NCBI RefSeq assembly: GCF_001513785.1
Contig: NZ_LNQS01000001.1
Location: forward strand, 62,001 to 126,000
Length of the DNA stretch: 64,000 nt
Reading direction: 5' to 3'
From: Rheinheimera sp. EpRS3
Lineage (GTDB): Bacteria > Pseudomonadota > Gammaproteobacteria > Enterobacterales > Alteromonadaceae
Below the pieces are notes generated by a model, which saw only the letters and a program-made list of their open reading frames with translations, was not told where the DNA came from and did not search any database. Both the position numbers and the translations under genes were made by a program. Shown one piece after another: positions 1 to 8,647 of this stretch (its first letter is position 1; each line of letters opens with the position of its first letter).

Positions 1-780
1 TCTGCCTTATGGGTTAGTAAAACCGGTTTAGCCGCGCAGGATATGCGCATGACAACCATCTCTAACAACCTGGCTAACGTTAGTACCGCCGGCTTTAAGA
101 AAGACCGTGTGGTGTTTGAAGACTTGTTCTATCAAGTACAGCGCCAGCCCGGCGCCCAGGCTGATGAGCTAAACCAGGTGCCCTCTGGTATTCAGGTGGG
201 TACCGGTGTGCGCATTAATGGTACGCAGAAAATTTTTACTGAAGGCAGCTTTGAAAAAAGTGATAACCCGCTGGATATTGCTATTGCCGGGCAGGGCTTT
301 TTCCAGATCGAAAACCCCGACGGTGAAATACTGTACAGCCGCAGCGGCCAGTTTCAGCCAAATAGTGATTCGCTGATTGTAAACGCCAATGGTTTGCCGT
401 TACTGCAAAATATCGCCATACCGGAAAATGCCATGAGCGTAACCATAGGCCGTGATGGCACTGTTACCGCGGTAGTAGCCGGAGAAGCCGAACCGGTAGA
501 ACTGGGCCAGATTTTAACCGTTAATTTTGTTAACCCGGCCGGGCTGGAAGCACTGGGCGGTAACTTATTCCGCGCAACTGTTGCCTCAGGTGAAGCGGTG
601 GAAGGCGTGCCGGGAGAAGATTCGCTGGGTGCGTTGCAGCAATACACCATTGAAGGCTCAAACGTCAGTGTAGTGGATGAAATGGTTAGCATGATTGCGG
701 TGCAGCGTGCCTATGAAATGAACGCCAAAGTGGTGTCGGCAGCTGATGAGATGCTGCGCTTTATTAACCAGAGCCTGTAG
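1..780 (+). CDS. flgG: Flagellar distal rod protein FlgG (5' end outside window)
   Basis: FlgG forms the distal rod that carries torque through the cell wall to the hook. The reading frame is open from base 1 and encodes the canonical N-terminus (SALWVSKTGL, then TISNNLANVSTAGFKKDR), so only two or three residues are missing and the internal ATG at 43 is not the true start. The C-terminal helix (VSMIAVQRAYEMNAKVVSAADEM) is the usual flagellar rod/hook signature. About 259 residues are visible, close to the usual 260-262. It is followed after 3 nt by flgH in a tight flg operon. The gene belongs to a lateral-type set judging by its neighbours. Identity as FlgG rather than FlgF rests on the N-terminus and on gene order (flgH next). 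Confidence 0.96.
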   Translation, partial: SALWVSKTGLAAQDMRMTTISNNLANVSTAGFKKDRVVFEDLFYQVQRQPGAQADELNQVPSGIQVGTGVRINGTQKIFTEGSFEKSDNPLDIAIAGQGFFQIENPDGEILYSRSGQFQPNSDSLIVNANGLPLLQNIAIPENAMSVTIGRDGTVTAVVAGEAEPVELGQILTVNFVNPAGLEALGGNLFRATVASGEAVEGVPGEDSLGALQQYTIEGSNVSVVDEMVSMIAVQRAYEMNAKVVSAADEMLRFINQSL

Positions 781-783
781 CCG

Positions 784-1449
784 ATGAAAGCCTGTAGCGC
801 CTTAATACTGATACTGCTGCTTAGCGCCTGCGCCAGCCAGCCCGAGTTGGCTCATGAAGCCGACTGGGAGCAGGTAGTGGCACAGCGCAGTGGTGATGAA
901 CCACTGTCGGGCCAGCAACATGGCAGCCTGTACAGTGACCGTTATATGTTTACTTTGTACGAGGATAAACGTGCCTACAGGGTCGGCGATATTCTTACGG
1001 TTGAGCTAAACGAGCGTACTCAGTCCAGCAAAAGTGCCGATGCCAGTATAGATAAAAATACCGGCATTAATGTGGGGGTGCCGCTGGCCGGTAACCTTAA
1101 TACTGCTGAGCTGGCGATGGAGCTGAATTCACGTTCGCGTTTTGATGGCGAAAGCGCAGCCAGCCAGCAGAATTTCCTGCGCGGCTCTATTACTGTGCGG
1201 GTAACCGATGTGTTAGCCAACGGCGCTCTGGCCATTCGTGGCGAAAAGTGGATCAAGCTGAATCAGGGCGATGAATATATCCGCCTGCAAGGGTTGGTAC
1301 GGCCGGAAGATATTGATGTTACCAACCGCATCTCATCGCAGCGCATTGCCGATGCCCGTATCAGTTATTCCGGTAAAGGTGATTTAGCCAGCGCCACCCA
1401 GGCAGGTTGGTTTACCCGTTTATTTAACCGCTTTCTTAACCCGTTTTAA
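784..1449 (+). CDS. flgH: Flagellar L-ring lipoprotein FlgH
   Basis: FlgH forms the outer-membrane L-ring, the bushing around the rod. The 221-residue protein starts with a short signal peptide ending in a lipobox (LLSAC), so Cys16 is the predicted lipidation site. The internal motifs YEDKRAYRVGDILTVEL and GALAIRGEKWI.LNQGDEYIRL.G.VRPEDI are family hallmarks. It starts 3 nt after flgG and precedes flgI by 10 nt, the standard flgGHI order. Length is normal for the family. Nothing unusual was seen. Confidence 0.97.
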   Translation: MKACSALILILLLSACASQPELAHEADWEQVVAQRSGDEPLSGQQHGSLYSDRYMFTLYEDKRAYRVGDILTVELNERTQSSKSADASIDKNTGINVGVPLAGNLNTAELAMELNSRSRFDGESAASQQNFLRGSITVRVTDVLANGALAIRGEKWIKLNQGDEYIRLQGLVRPEDIDVTNRISSQRIADARISYSGKGDLASATQAGWFTRLFNRFLNPF

Positions 1450-1459
1450 TCGAGGCGTT

Positions 1460-2554
1460 ATGAAACATTGTATAAGTGCCGTGCTGTTGCTGTTATGCCC
1501 GTTGCTATTGCAAGCCCGGCCATTGCTGGATTTGGTCGATATTCAGGGCGTGCGCGATAACCAACTGGTGGGCTATGGTCTGGTGGTAGGTTTGCCGGGC
1601 TCTGGCGACAAGGCGCAGATCAGGTTTGCAGCCCAGTCATTAAACAATATGTTGAAACAGTTTGGTGTGCAGCTGGATGAAAATAGCCTGCCGAAGTCAA
1701 AAAACGTGGCTGCGGTAGCGGTTACAGCAACCTTGCCTGCCAATGCCAGCCCCGGGCAGACAATGGACGTGACCATTATGTCGCTGGGTGATGCCAAAAG
1801 CCTGCATGGTGGCAGTTTAATGCTAACGCCATTGCGTGGTGTTGACGGCAAAGTGTATGCGCTGGCGCAGGGCAACCTGGTGGTAGGTGGGCTAAATGCT
1901 ACTGGCCAGAATGGCTCGTCGGTTACCGTCAATGTGCCCACTGCCGGTATTATTCCGTCGGGCGCTATTGTTGAACGTAGTGTACAGCAACTGTATGAAC
2001 CTGCCGCCCAGGTGGTGCTTAACCTGAAGCAACCTAATTATCAGACCGCGCGCAACGTTGTCACCGCTATTAATCAGGTATTCGGGCCAGAAGTAGCCAG
2101 GGCAGAGCATAAAGGCAAACTGGTGGTCAGTGCGCCGGTAGACGCCAACAGCCGCATTACCTTTATGTCGATGTTGCAGGATATCAACGTGGAAGAAGGC
2201 AGCCAGCGGCCGCGCGTGGTGTTTAACAGCCGCACCGGCACCGTGGTTATGAATGATGTGGTACGGGTAAAGCGCGCCGCAGTAAGCCATGGCAGTTTAA
2301 CCATTACGATCAGCGAGCAACAGGGCGTAAGCCAGCCGTTACCCTTTAGTAATGGCACGACAACACCGGTACAAAATAGCGGGGTTGATGTGCAGGAGCG
2401 CACCGCCAATATGATGCTGTGGCCCGAAGGTAGCTCGCTGGATGCCATTGTGCAGGCTATTAATGCGCTGGGGGCAACTCCGGCAGAACTGATGTCGATC
2501 CTGATTGCACTGGATAATGCCGGTGCACTGGATGCTGATTTGCTGGTGATCTGA
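1460..2554 (+). CDS. flgI: Flagellar P-ring protein FlgI
   Basis: FlgI is a periplasmic protein that polymerises into the P-ring in the peptidoglycan layer around the rod. The 364-residue product has a cleavable signal peptide (hydrophobic residues 4-18, cleavage near QARP), followed by the typical DLVDIQGVRDNQLVGYGLVVGL start of the mature protein. The C-terminal VDVQERTANMMLWPEGSSLDAIVQAINALG is also characteristic. The length is normal. The stop codon abuts the flgJ start without a gap, which suggests translational coupling. Confidence 0.97.
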   Translation: MKHCISAVLLLLCPLLLQARPLLDLVDIQGVRDNQLVGYGLVVGLPGSGDKAQIRFAAQSLNNMLKQFGVQLDENSLPKSKNVAAVAVTATLPANASPGQTMDVTIMSLGDAKSLHGGSLMLTPLRGVDGKVYALAQGNLVVGGLNATGQNGSSVTVNVPTAGIIPSGAIVERSVQQLYEPAAQVVLNLKQPNYQTARNVVTAINQVFGPEVARAEHKGKLVVSAPVDANSRITFMSMLQDINVEEGSQRPRVVFNSRTGTVVMNDVVRVKRAAVSHGSLTITISEQQGVSQPLPFSNGTTTPVQNSGVDVQERTANMMLWPEGSSLDAIVQAINALGATPAELMSILIALDNAGALDADLLVI

Positions 2555-3031
2555 ATGAATATAACCTCTTTAACCGGCCACGCTTTATCTGGCGAGGGGC
2601 TGGCGATAGACCCGCGTGCAGCCACAGGTATAGACCCTAACCAGGATCCGGCCAGTCGCCTGACTAAAGCAGCAGAGCAGTTTGAAGCGATATTTTTGCA
2701 ACTGGTATTAAAAAACATGCATGCCGGCACCGACGCTATTGCCGGTGACAATGGCCTGTTTGGTAGCAATGAAGCCCAGACGTTTCGCGATATGCATGAT
2801 GCTCAGATGGCTCAGAACCTGGCCGCCAAGCAGCAGCTTGGCCTGGCTGAAGCCATAGTGCGGCAGTTGGGAGAAGGCCTGGAGCAAACTGAAAATAAAT
2901 TTAAGCAACTGGCCGAGGCCGTCGCTTTACCTGATAAGGCGGCGCTTAGTCTGGTTGCGCCGGAATACAGTAACAGCGGATTTAGCCAGCCATTATGGCA
3001 GGCTGACAGCGGTGGGAAACCCAGCTTATGA
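2555..3031 (+). CDS. flgJ: Rod-capping protein FlgJ, short form without muramidase domain
   Basis: FlgJ caps the growing rod. Residues 30-100 (AAEQFEAIFLQLVLKNM...LFGSNEAQTFRDMHDAQMAQNLAAK) are the rod-binding domain. The protein is only 158 residues; in enterics and in many polar systems FlgJ is about 300 residues because a peptidoglycan hydrolase (glucosaminidase) domain follows. Here the C-terminus after residue 110 is an unrelated short tail, so rod growth through the wall must use another hydrolase. Short FlgJ forms are known in several secondary flagellar systems. It begins directly at the flgI stop and overlaps flgK by 4 nt. Confidence 0.93.
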   Translation: MNITSLTGHALSGEGLAIDPRAATGIDPNQDPASRLTKAAEQFEAIFLQLVLKNMHAGTDAIAGDNGLFGSNEAQTFRDMHDAQMAQNLAAKQQLGLAEAIVRQLGEGLEQTENKFKQLAEAVALPDKAALSLVAPEYSNSGFSQPLWQADSGGKPSL

Positions 3032-4350
3032 GTATGCTTTTAAACGGTGTGTCTGGCCTGAATGCGGCTAACAACGCACTAAATGTAGTGGGCCAGAACG
3101 TAGCTAATGCTGCTGTAAAAGGTTATAGCCGCCAAACGGTGTATCTGGAAACTGCTGGTGGTGGTTTAAACGGCGTTAAGGTGACTAAGGTAGATCGTAT
3201 CGTTAATGATTTTCTTAACGACGATATCTGGCGCACCAGCTCAGACGTAAGCTATTACGAAGGTTTTCAAAGCTACCTGGGGTATCTGGAACAAATTCTC
3301 GGCACCGAATCGTTAAACCTCAATGATGCCGTTGCCGGTATCAGTGCGGCATTTAACGCGGCGATGTCTGCGCCCGATTCTAACGCATACCGCCAGCAGG
3401 TGTTGTCATCGGCACAGGCCCTGGTGCAGGACCTGTCGCAAATTAACGGTGCCTTATCAGATCAGCAAGACAAACTCAGCAAAGAATTAAGCAATCTGGC
3501 AGATAACAGCAGCTCGTTGTTACAGCAAATTTCCGAGTTAAACAGCAAAATCAGCAAAGCACAGGCGCTGGGCCAGCCTACCGCTGAACTGGCTGATGCC
3601 CGTGAAGTGCTGGTAACCGAATTGTCTGGCTATGTGGGTGTAGACATTGTCGACCCGGGCGATGGCAATATTAATATCAGCAGTAAAAACGGCGCACCAC
3701 TGGTGGTTGGATCTAAGTCTGCTGCCGTCAGCGTTAATGGTACCTCGGTTGAGGTAACGTTTAATGGCCAGGATTTTGGCCTGAATGAGTTTGTTGGTGG
3801 CCGTATCGGCGGTTTACTTAATGTAGATGTAAACGTACTGCAACCGAGTAAACTGCAGCTGGAGCAAATTGTTACTAATATTGCTGACTCAGTAAACACG
3901 GCGCTGGCCGAAGGCTTCGATTTAAACGGCCAGCCGGGCGAGCCACTGTTTTTGTACAACCCGGCAGATGTGCTGGGCACCATCAGTGTTAACGCTGATT
4001 TGCAACCGGATGATCTGGCTTTTATCGGTAACGACGGTTTTGGCAACCCGACAGGTGGCCGCGGCGACAATGGCAATATTGCCAATCTGGTATCGTCATT
4101 AACTGGCAGTACAGCAGGCTATGATACGTTAATCGGCGATCTGGCGATTCAAAGCAAACAAGTACAAAGCAGTGTTAAAACCGCCCAGGTGCTAAACAAC
4201 AATGCTGTGGCTGCGCGCGACAGCGTGAGTGGGGTAAATCTGGACGAAGAAGCTGCGAATCTGATGTATTACCAGCAACTATATGATGCTAATGCCCGGG
4301 TGATCAGCACTGCTGATCAATTGTTTAAAACCCTGATTAATATCTTCTGA
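3028..4350 (+). CDS. flgK: Hook-filament junction protein FlgK (HAP1)
   Basis: FlgK is the first hook-associated protein, joining the hook to the filament. The 440-residue product has the N-terminal GLNAANNALNVVGQNVANAAVKGYSRQ motif shared by axial proteins and the C-terminal VNLDEEAANLMYYQQLYDANARVISTADQLFKTL helix. It is shorter than enteric FlgK (about 547), consistent with reduction of the central variable domain. The start codon overlaps the flgJ stop (ATGA). flgL follows within about 10 nt. Confidence 0.95.
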   Translation: MSMLLNGVSGLNAANNALNVVGQNVANAAVKGYSRQTVYLETAGGGLNGVKVTKVDRIVNDFLNDDIWRTSSDVSYYEGFQSYLGYLEQILGTESLNLNDAVAGISAAFNAAMSAPDSNAYRQQVLSSAQALVQDLSQINGALSDQQDKLSKELSNLADNSSSLLQQISELNSKISKAQALGQPTAELADAREVLVTELSGYVGVDIVDPGDGNINISSKNGAPLVVGSKSAAVSVNGTSVEVTFNGQDFGLNEFVGGRIGGLLNVDVNVLQPSKLQLEQIVTNIADSVNTALAEGFDLNGQPGEPLFLYNPADVLGTISVNADLQPDDLAFIGNDGFGNPTGGRGDNGNIANLVSSLTGSTAGYDTLIGDLAIQSKQVQSSVKTAQVLNNNAVAARDSVSGVNLDEEAANLMYYQQLYDANARVISTADQLFKTLINIF

Positions 4351-4360
4351 GGCAGTGGCT

Positions 4361-5257
4361 ATGCGCGTTAGCAGCAATCAGTATCATCTAACCACTATTC
4401 GTAATATTCAGCAGTCTACAGCTGAGTACAGCAAGTTATCTACCCAGCTTGCCACTAACCAACGTATACAAAATCCGTCAGATGATCCGTTGGGGTCGGT
4501 GATGCTGCTTACGTTAAACAGCGAGCTGACCAAGCTGGACCAGTACAAATCGAATATGAATGCGGTGCATTTTAATCTGGGCCAGCAGGAAACCCAGCTG
4601 GGCAGTATTGTCAATACACTGTACTCAGTGCAGGAGATTGTCACCACGGCGGCAGACGGTTCTATGGGGCAAGCCGAGCTGGAGGCATTTAGCCAGGAGT
4701 TGTCGGTATTGATGCCGGCTATTGTCGATTTACTTAACGCCAAAGATGGCAACGGTAATTATTACTTCTCAGGCAGTTTAACCGACGTTATGCCGTTTGA
4801 GCGCGATGCGCTGGGCGTATATCAATACAACGGCGATGATCGCGTACGTCAGATTGCCGTGTCAGATAACTCCAGTGTGCCGGGCAATATTGTTGGCAGC
4901 GCGCTGGACCCGGGCGCAAATTTCTTAAATGAAATGCAAACATATCTGGATTTGATTAGCACGGCACCGGCTGGCGGTGTCGGCGACGAATCACGCGACA
5001 TGCTGAACCATATCAGCGGTTTTCTTGCCACGGTTAGCGGCGAAATTACCCGCATTGGCGGCACTTTAGCCTCGCTGGATGAAATGGAATTGGGTAATGA
5101 TGATATCGCGCTGTTTACCGAAACCCTGCGCGATGACATTAAAGAGGTCGATTACCCGGAAGCCTATGTAAAAATGAATCAGGCGATGGCGTCATACGAG
5201 TCGTCGCTGAAAGTTTACTCCAGTGTATCCCGGCTTACGCTGTTTTCGTATGTTTAA
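4361..5257 (+). CDS. flgL: Hook-filament junction protein FlgL (HAP3)
   Basis: FlgL is the second junction protein, structurally a truncated flagellin. The N-terminal MRVSSNQYHLTTIRNIQ and flagellin-like SDDPLGSVMLLTLNSEL motifs, plus a C-terminal coiled helix ending LKVYSSVSRLTLFSYV, identify it. I place the start at the ATG at 4361 (298 aa) because GAGG sits 8 nt upstream; a GTG at 4355 would add two residues. It closes the flgG-L run and is followed 13 nt later by an unassigned coiled-coil gene. Confidence 0.93.
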   Translation: MRVSSNQYHLTTIRNIQQSTAEYSKLSTQLATNQRIQNPSDDPLGSVMLLTLNSELTKLDQYKSNMNAVHFNLGQQETQLGSIVNTLYSVQEIVTTAADGSMGQAELEAFSQELSVLMPAIVDLLNAKDGNGNYYFSGSLTDVMPFERDALGVYQYNGDDRVRQIAVSDNSSVPGNIVGSALDPGANFLNEMQTYLDLISTAPAGGVGDESRDMLNHISGFLATVSGEITRIGGTLASLDEMELGNDDIALFTETLRDDIKEVDYPEAYVKMNQAMASYESSLKVYSSVSRLTLFSYV

Positions 5258-5270
5258 CTAAGGTGTCGCT

Positions 5271-6296
5271 ATGCAGCTATCCGGTGCAGTCGATAAGGTC
5301 AGTAACAGTGCGCTAACGCCGCTTAATGCGGCGGATCGGGCTGCTGTGATCAAAGCTGTCCGTGCTGATGATGCCGGCCGCACTGTGCCGGTATCACGGC
5401 AGTCGCGGCAAATTCAGGTATTAAGCAAATGGGCAATGGCGGCAGATGTTAGTAAACAGCTAAGCCAGACTGATCAAACCGAGCGTAATATCCGCCAGGC
5501 ATATCAGGCGCTGGAAAACCTGCGCCGACAGCTGAATACACCGGGCCACAGCAAATTGTCAGTGCAACAACAGCAGCAGGCGCAGCAGCAGTTAGCGCAG
5601 CTGGAGCAAAAGCTGTTACACAAGAGTTCAGGCCTCAATGCCGATTTAACCCCGGTTAGCGCCCAACCTGCGCCGTTAAAAGCCAGCCTTAGCCATAATA
5701 TAGATTTACTGTCAGAGCGGCGTCAAAATGAGCAAGTCAGTATTCTGCTGGGCCGCAGTGGCAATGCTGTCAGTATCAGCTTACCGGCTGGCCAGAGTGC
5801 AGAGCAAAATCTGCATACTGTGCAGCAAGCCTTTGCCCGTCAGCAAATTAGTGTTGGCAGCGATAATCAGCAGCAGCTGTACTTTTCTGCCGAAGCACGC
5901 GATGCTCGTAAGTTGCAGGAGCCCTGGTTAATCAGCGGCCAGGGTGTGCGTGTTGCAGCGGGTAACCCGGTTAGTGTAAAACTGCAGGCTGTCGACAGCA
6001 CACTGGCGCAATTGGGTAAAGCGGCCTCGACAGCCGACAATGTGCAGGCGTACAGCCAGCAAATTCAGCAGGCGCAGCAGCAGTTAAAAGATGCTCTTGT
6101 TAAAGTACAGGCACAGCGCACAGCGCTGCAGGCGCAACTGGTGGCAATTTCGCAAAGCCAGAGTGACAACACTGAATTGAATGCGCTTAGCCAGCAACTG
6201 CGTATAGAAATGCAAAGTGGCAGTAAAAGCGCGGTGTCGGTGGTGATGTCGCAAGCCAATATTACCCGCAGTCTGGTTGAGTTTGGTTTGGGTTGA
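5271..6296 (+). CDS. Unassigned Gln-rich coiled-coil protein in the lateral flagellar operon (possibly LafW-like)
   Basis: I do not recognise the family securely. The 341-residue product has no signal peptide or membrane helix. It has two long Gln/Ala-rich helical segments (about 55-120 and 255-330) flanking a mixed central region. The helix-centre-helix layout resembles secreted axial or hook-associated proteins, which are exported without a signal sequence. Position between flgL and the Maf gene is where some lateral clusters carry an accessory hook-associated gene (lafW); that assignment is inference from position only. RBS AAGGTG lies 6 nt before the ATG. It is co-directional with the flg block and spaced 13 nt from flgL. 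Confidence 0.6.
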   Translation: MQLSGAVDKVSNSALTPLNAADRAAVIKAVRADDAGRTVPVSRQSRQIQVLSKWAMAADVSKQLSQTDQTERNIRQAYQALENLRRQLNTPGHSKLSVQQQQQAQQQLAQLEQKLLHKSSGLNADLTPVSAQPAPLKASLSHNIDLLSERRQNEQVSILLGRSGNAVSISLPAGQSAEQNLHTVQQAFARQQISVGSDNQQQLYFSAEARDARKLQEPWLISGQGVRVAAGNPVSVKLQAVDSTLAQLGKAASTADNVQAYSQQIQQAQQQLKDALVKVQAQRTALQAQLVAISQSQSDNTELNALSQQLRIEMQSGSKSAVSVVMSQANITRSLVEFGLG

Positions 6297-6303
6297 CGCA
6301 TTA

Positions 6304-7611
6304 ATGATTAACGACTGTTTTGCGCAAAATATGCGCGTGATTGCCAGCCGCTGGCCTAACCTGGTCACTGCTTTACAACAGGCCGCCGCTGAAAAACACC
6401 GCCCGGCAGTGCAACTGATCGAAGGGCAGGACAACACTCTGCTGATTAACGGCATCCAACTGACCAGCCGCCACAACCGGCAGCAGGAAGCCTTGCAGCA
6501 AATCAGCAAATTGCCGCAACATTATCCACATATTACGTTATACGGCACCGGCCTTGGCGATCTGCAGCAACAGTTGCTTGGCCGCGAACGCCTGCAGCAA
6601 CTTAATGTGTGTATCTTAAATGAATATGTTTTTGCGCTGGTGCTGCAATTGCTTGATCAGCGGCACTGGCTTAGCGATAGCCGGGTAACGTTACAACTGG
6701 CTGCCAGCCAAAGTGATATTCAACTGCCATTTGCTGTATTGCCGTCGGAATTGGTCTTGTCCAGTGACAGCAGTATGAGAGTTCGTGATCGCTTATACAG
6801 CGAGCTGGAAGCCGGTTATGCTGCGCAGCGCTTAAAACAGGATATCAGTCCTTTTTTGCCGCGCCTGCAACAAAATCAGCCTTTTTGGCAGCAAGACCAA
6901 CCGGTGCAGACGTTATTTAACTCGTTAGCTGCAGATAAAGACGTTTATGTCATCGCTGCGGGGCCTTCGCTTGAGCAACATTACGGCTTTATCAAGCAAG
7001 CACAGCAACAGCCCAACGCACCTTTGCTTATTTGCGTAGATACTGCAGTAGCAGCTTTGCTGTCGCAGGATATCCGGCCGGATATTATTGTTAGCCGCGA
7101 CCATAAAATCGGTTTACGGCACCTGCCCTGCAACAGCCTGACTGCCGCCAGCCGTCTGGTATATTTTCCGCTGGCTAACCCGGAGTTATTACAACATTTC
7201 CCCGGTAAGCGTTATATCGCTTTAAGCGACAGTGCTGTTTTTGACCCGGTGCGCAAACAATTGTCTGCCGCAACGTTATTCAGCTACGGTAGCGTAATAC
7301 ATCCTGCTGTTGATTTAGCTGTAAAAATGGCCGCTAAGCGTGTGTTATTGTTTGGTGCCGATTTTGCGTTTAGCCATAATAAAACCCATGCCAGCTGGCA
7401 AAACGGTGCTTTAGGGCCGGGTTATCAGGCCGCTACCGAGCAGGTTATTAACGGCTTTGGCGAAAAAGTTCCGACTTTACGTAATCTGCTGACCTACCTG
7501 ACAGGCTTAGAGCGTTACATCAGCAAGCAGCCTGCGGTCACATTTTTTAATACCTCTAAAGCCGGTGCGTTCATTGCCGGCACGCAATATCATGCGGAGC
7601 TTACCAATTAA
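6304..7611 (+). CDS. maf: Maf-type flagellin glycosyltransferase (DUF115 / MptE-like)
   Basis: Motility accessory factors transfer nonulosonic acids (pseudaminic or legionaminic acid) onto flagellin before export. The DUF115/MptE-like core is visible around residues 215-330: KDVYVIAAGPSLEQHY (nucleotide-sugar binding loop), LLICVDTAVAALL, DIRPDIIVSRD, and RVLLFGADFAFS. The start is placed at the ATG at 6304 (435 aa); an in-frame TTG at 6277 would overlap the upstream gene by 20 nt. Aeromonas lateral clusters carry a Maf gene (maf-5) at the same place, between flgL and lafA. No sugar-biosynthesis (pse/leg) genes are in this window, so the donor must be made elsewhere. The stop overlaps the next start (TAATG). 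Confidence 0.88.
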   Translation: MINDCFAQNMRVIASRWPNLVTALQQAAAEKHRPAVQLIEGQDNTLLINGIQLTSRHNRQQEALQQISKLPQHYPHITLYGTGLGDLQQQLLGRERLQQLNVCILNEYVFALVLQLLDQRHWLSDSRVTLQLAASQSDIQLPFAVLPSELVLSSDSSMRVRDRLYSELEAGYAAQRLKQDISPFLPRLQQNQPFWQQDQPVQTLFNSLAADKDVYVIAAGPSLEQHYGFIKQAQQQPNAPLLICVDTAVAALLSQDIRPDIIVSRDHKIGLRHLPCNSLTAASRLVYFPLANPELLQHFPGKRYIALSDSAVFDPVRKQLSAATLFSYGSVIHPAVDLAVKMAAKRVLLFGADFAFSHNKTHASWQNGALGPGYQAATEQVINGFGEKVPTLRNLLTYLTGLERYISKQPAVTFFNTSKAGAFIAGTQYHAELTN

Positions 7612-7877
7612 TGCGTACTGTTTCGCAATGTAAGCAGCACGCTAAAACACTGGCGTTGCAATTCCGGCTGGGTATCACTACGCAACCGGCACTTGAACTG
7701 GCAGAGCTTGCCGGGCAACTTATTAGCTTATTTGCCACTGCCACCCCACAGCAAAGCACTCAGCTACAGCAGTTGTTAACGGCAGTGCTGCAGTGCCAGC
7801 AAAACCGTGACTGGTTAGGCCTGGCCGATTACCTTGAGTACGAGCTGCAGCAACTACTGGCTGGCACCTTAGCCTGA
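7611..7877 (+). CDS. Small helical protein coupled to maf, function unknown
   Basis: This 88-residue product starts within the stop codon of maf (TAATG), so it is probably translationally coupled to it. It is predicted all-helical, with no signal peptide or membrane segment and two cysteines. The helices (QFRLGITTQPALELAELAG and DWLGLADYLEYELQQLL) are amphipathic and it resembles small adaptor or chaperone-like proteins in size, but I cannot assign a family. It is the last gene before the accessory cassette. A role assisting Maf or flagellin handling is inference from coupling alone. Confidence 0.7.
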   Translation: MRTVSQCKQHAKTLALQFRLGITTQPALELAELAGQLISLFATATPQQSTQLQQLLTAVLQCQQNRDWLGLADYLEYELQQLLAGTLA

Positions 7878-8016
7878 TTTCGCTGGTCAATAAGTAAAAT
7901 TAACCCTAATATAGTGTAATAATACAGAGCTAACCGGCTGTGTTATCTCGTTGTTTGCTGGCCCAAAACGCAGCTGACAAAGTGATATATTCAGCCTTGC
8001 CGGTAAGGAGTAAAGG

Positions 8017-8568
8017 ATGCCCAGCGAAACGATTTTCCGCGTCCCATTGTGGTTGTTCAGCTTCTCGTTAATCTCGTTAACACTTCCGGCTTGTGCCCAG
8101 CAAGCGGCACCGACGGCACCTGCTGCTGGTGAAATCACTTCTTATGGCGATTGTTCACTGATTGATTTTAAAGATATTGATGGCAGCGAGCTGACCAAAG
8201 CCGAGTTGCTGGAACGGATGGACGCTGATTTTGCCGCTAATCTGAATCAAAGTGAAAAATGTATGGCCGAGGCAATAAACAGCGGTGCCGGGCGGATCAG
8301 TGCTGCAGGTGCCGGGGCTAGTGGTGTGGCAGAGGCTGCCGCGGGTACTAATGAGCAGGCCGCGCAGTCGGCCGGTACTGAACAGACACAAAATGCGGAC
8401 AGTGCGAAAGAGTCTGACAGCTCACCGTCAAAGGCAACACAGAAAGGCAAGGCCCAGCAAGGTAACTCTGCCGTGTGTGAAACGGTGAAACAAGGCCTGG
8501 CAGGTGCCACGACTGAAGCTGAGAAAAAACATTTTAGCGCGCTGATGACACAATATGGCTGCGAATAA
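8017..8568 (+). CDS. Exported Ala/Ser-rich protein with four C-terminal-region cysteines, possible lipoprotein
   Basis: 183 residues, unknown family. Residues 8-26 form a hydrophobic signal ending LPAC at residue 26; Pro at -2 makes it an imperfect lipobox, so lipidation is uncertain. The mature part has a short folded region (DCSLIDFKDIDGSELTKAELLERM...KCMAEAI), a low-complexity Ala/Gly/Ser/Thr/Gln linker (about 90-150), and a small C-terminal region with two cysteines (VCETVKQG and the terminal YGCE). The four non-signal cysteines could form two disulfides in the periplasm. RBS AAGGAG lies 6 nt before the ATG. It is the first gene of the accessory cassette after a 139-nt gap that may hold its promoter. 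Confidence 0.75.
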   Translation: MPSETIFRVPLWLFSFSLISLTLPACAQQAAPTAPAAGEITSYGDCSLIDFKDIDGSELTKAELLERMDADFAANLNQSEKCMAEAINSGAGRISAAGAGASGVAEAAAGTNEQAAQSAGTEQTQNADSAKESDSSPSKATQKGKAQQGNSAVCETVKQGLAGATTEAEKKHFSALMTQYGCE

Positions 8569-8571
8569 TAC

Positions 8572-8631
8572 AGAATGGCCGTTAATAATTTAGAATAGCC
8601 GTGAATAATTTAGAATGGCCTTTAATAATTT
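8572..8631 (+). repeat. Three tandem copies of a 20-bp unit in an intergenic leader
   Basis: Copies begin at 8572, 8592 and 8612 (unit AGAATGGCCGTTAATAATTT; copies 2 and 3 differ at two and one positions) and a partial fourth (AGAA) starts at 8632. The array fills the gap between the exported protein gene and the RBS of the lipoprotein gene at 8648. It could be a slippage-prone repeat or a set of regulator sites; the 20-bp period is close to two helical turns. Confidence 0.9.
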
Positions 8632-8647
8632 AGAAGTGGAGCGGGTA

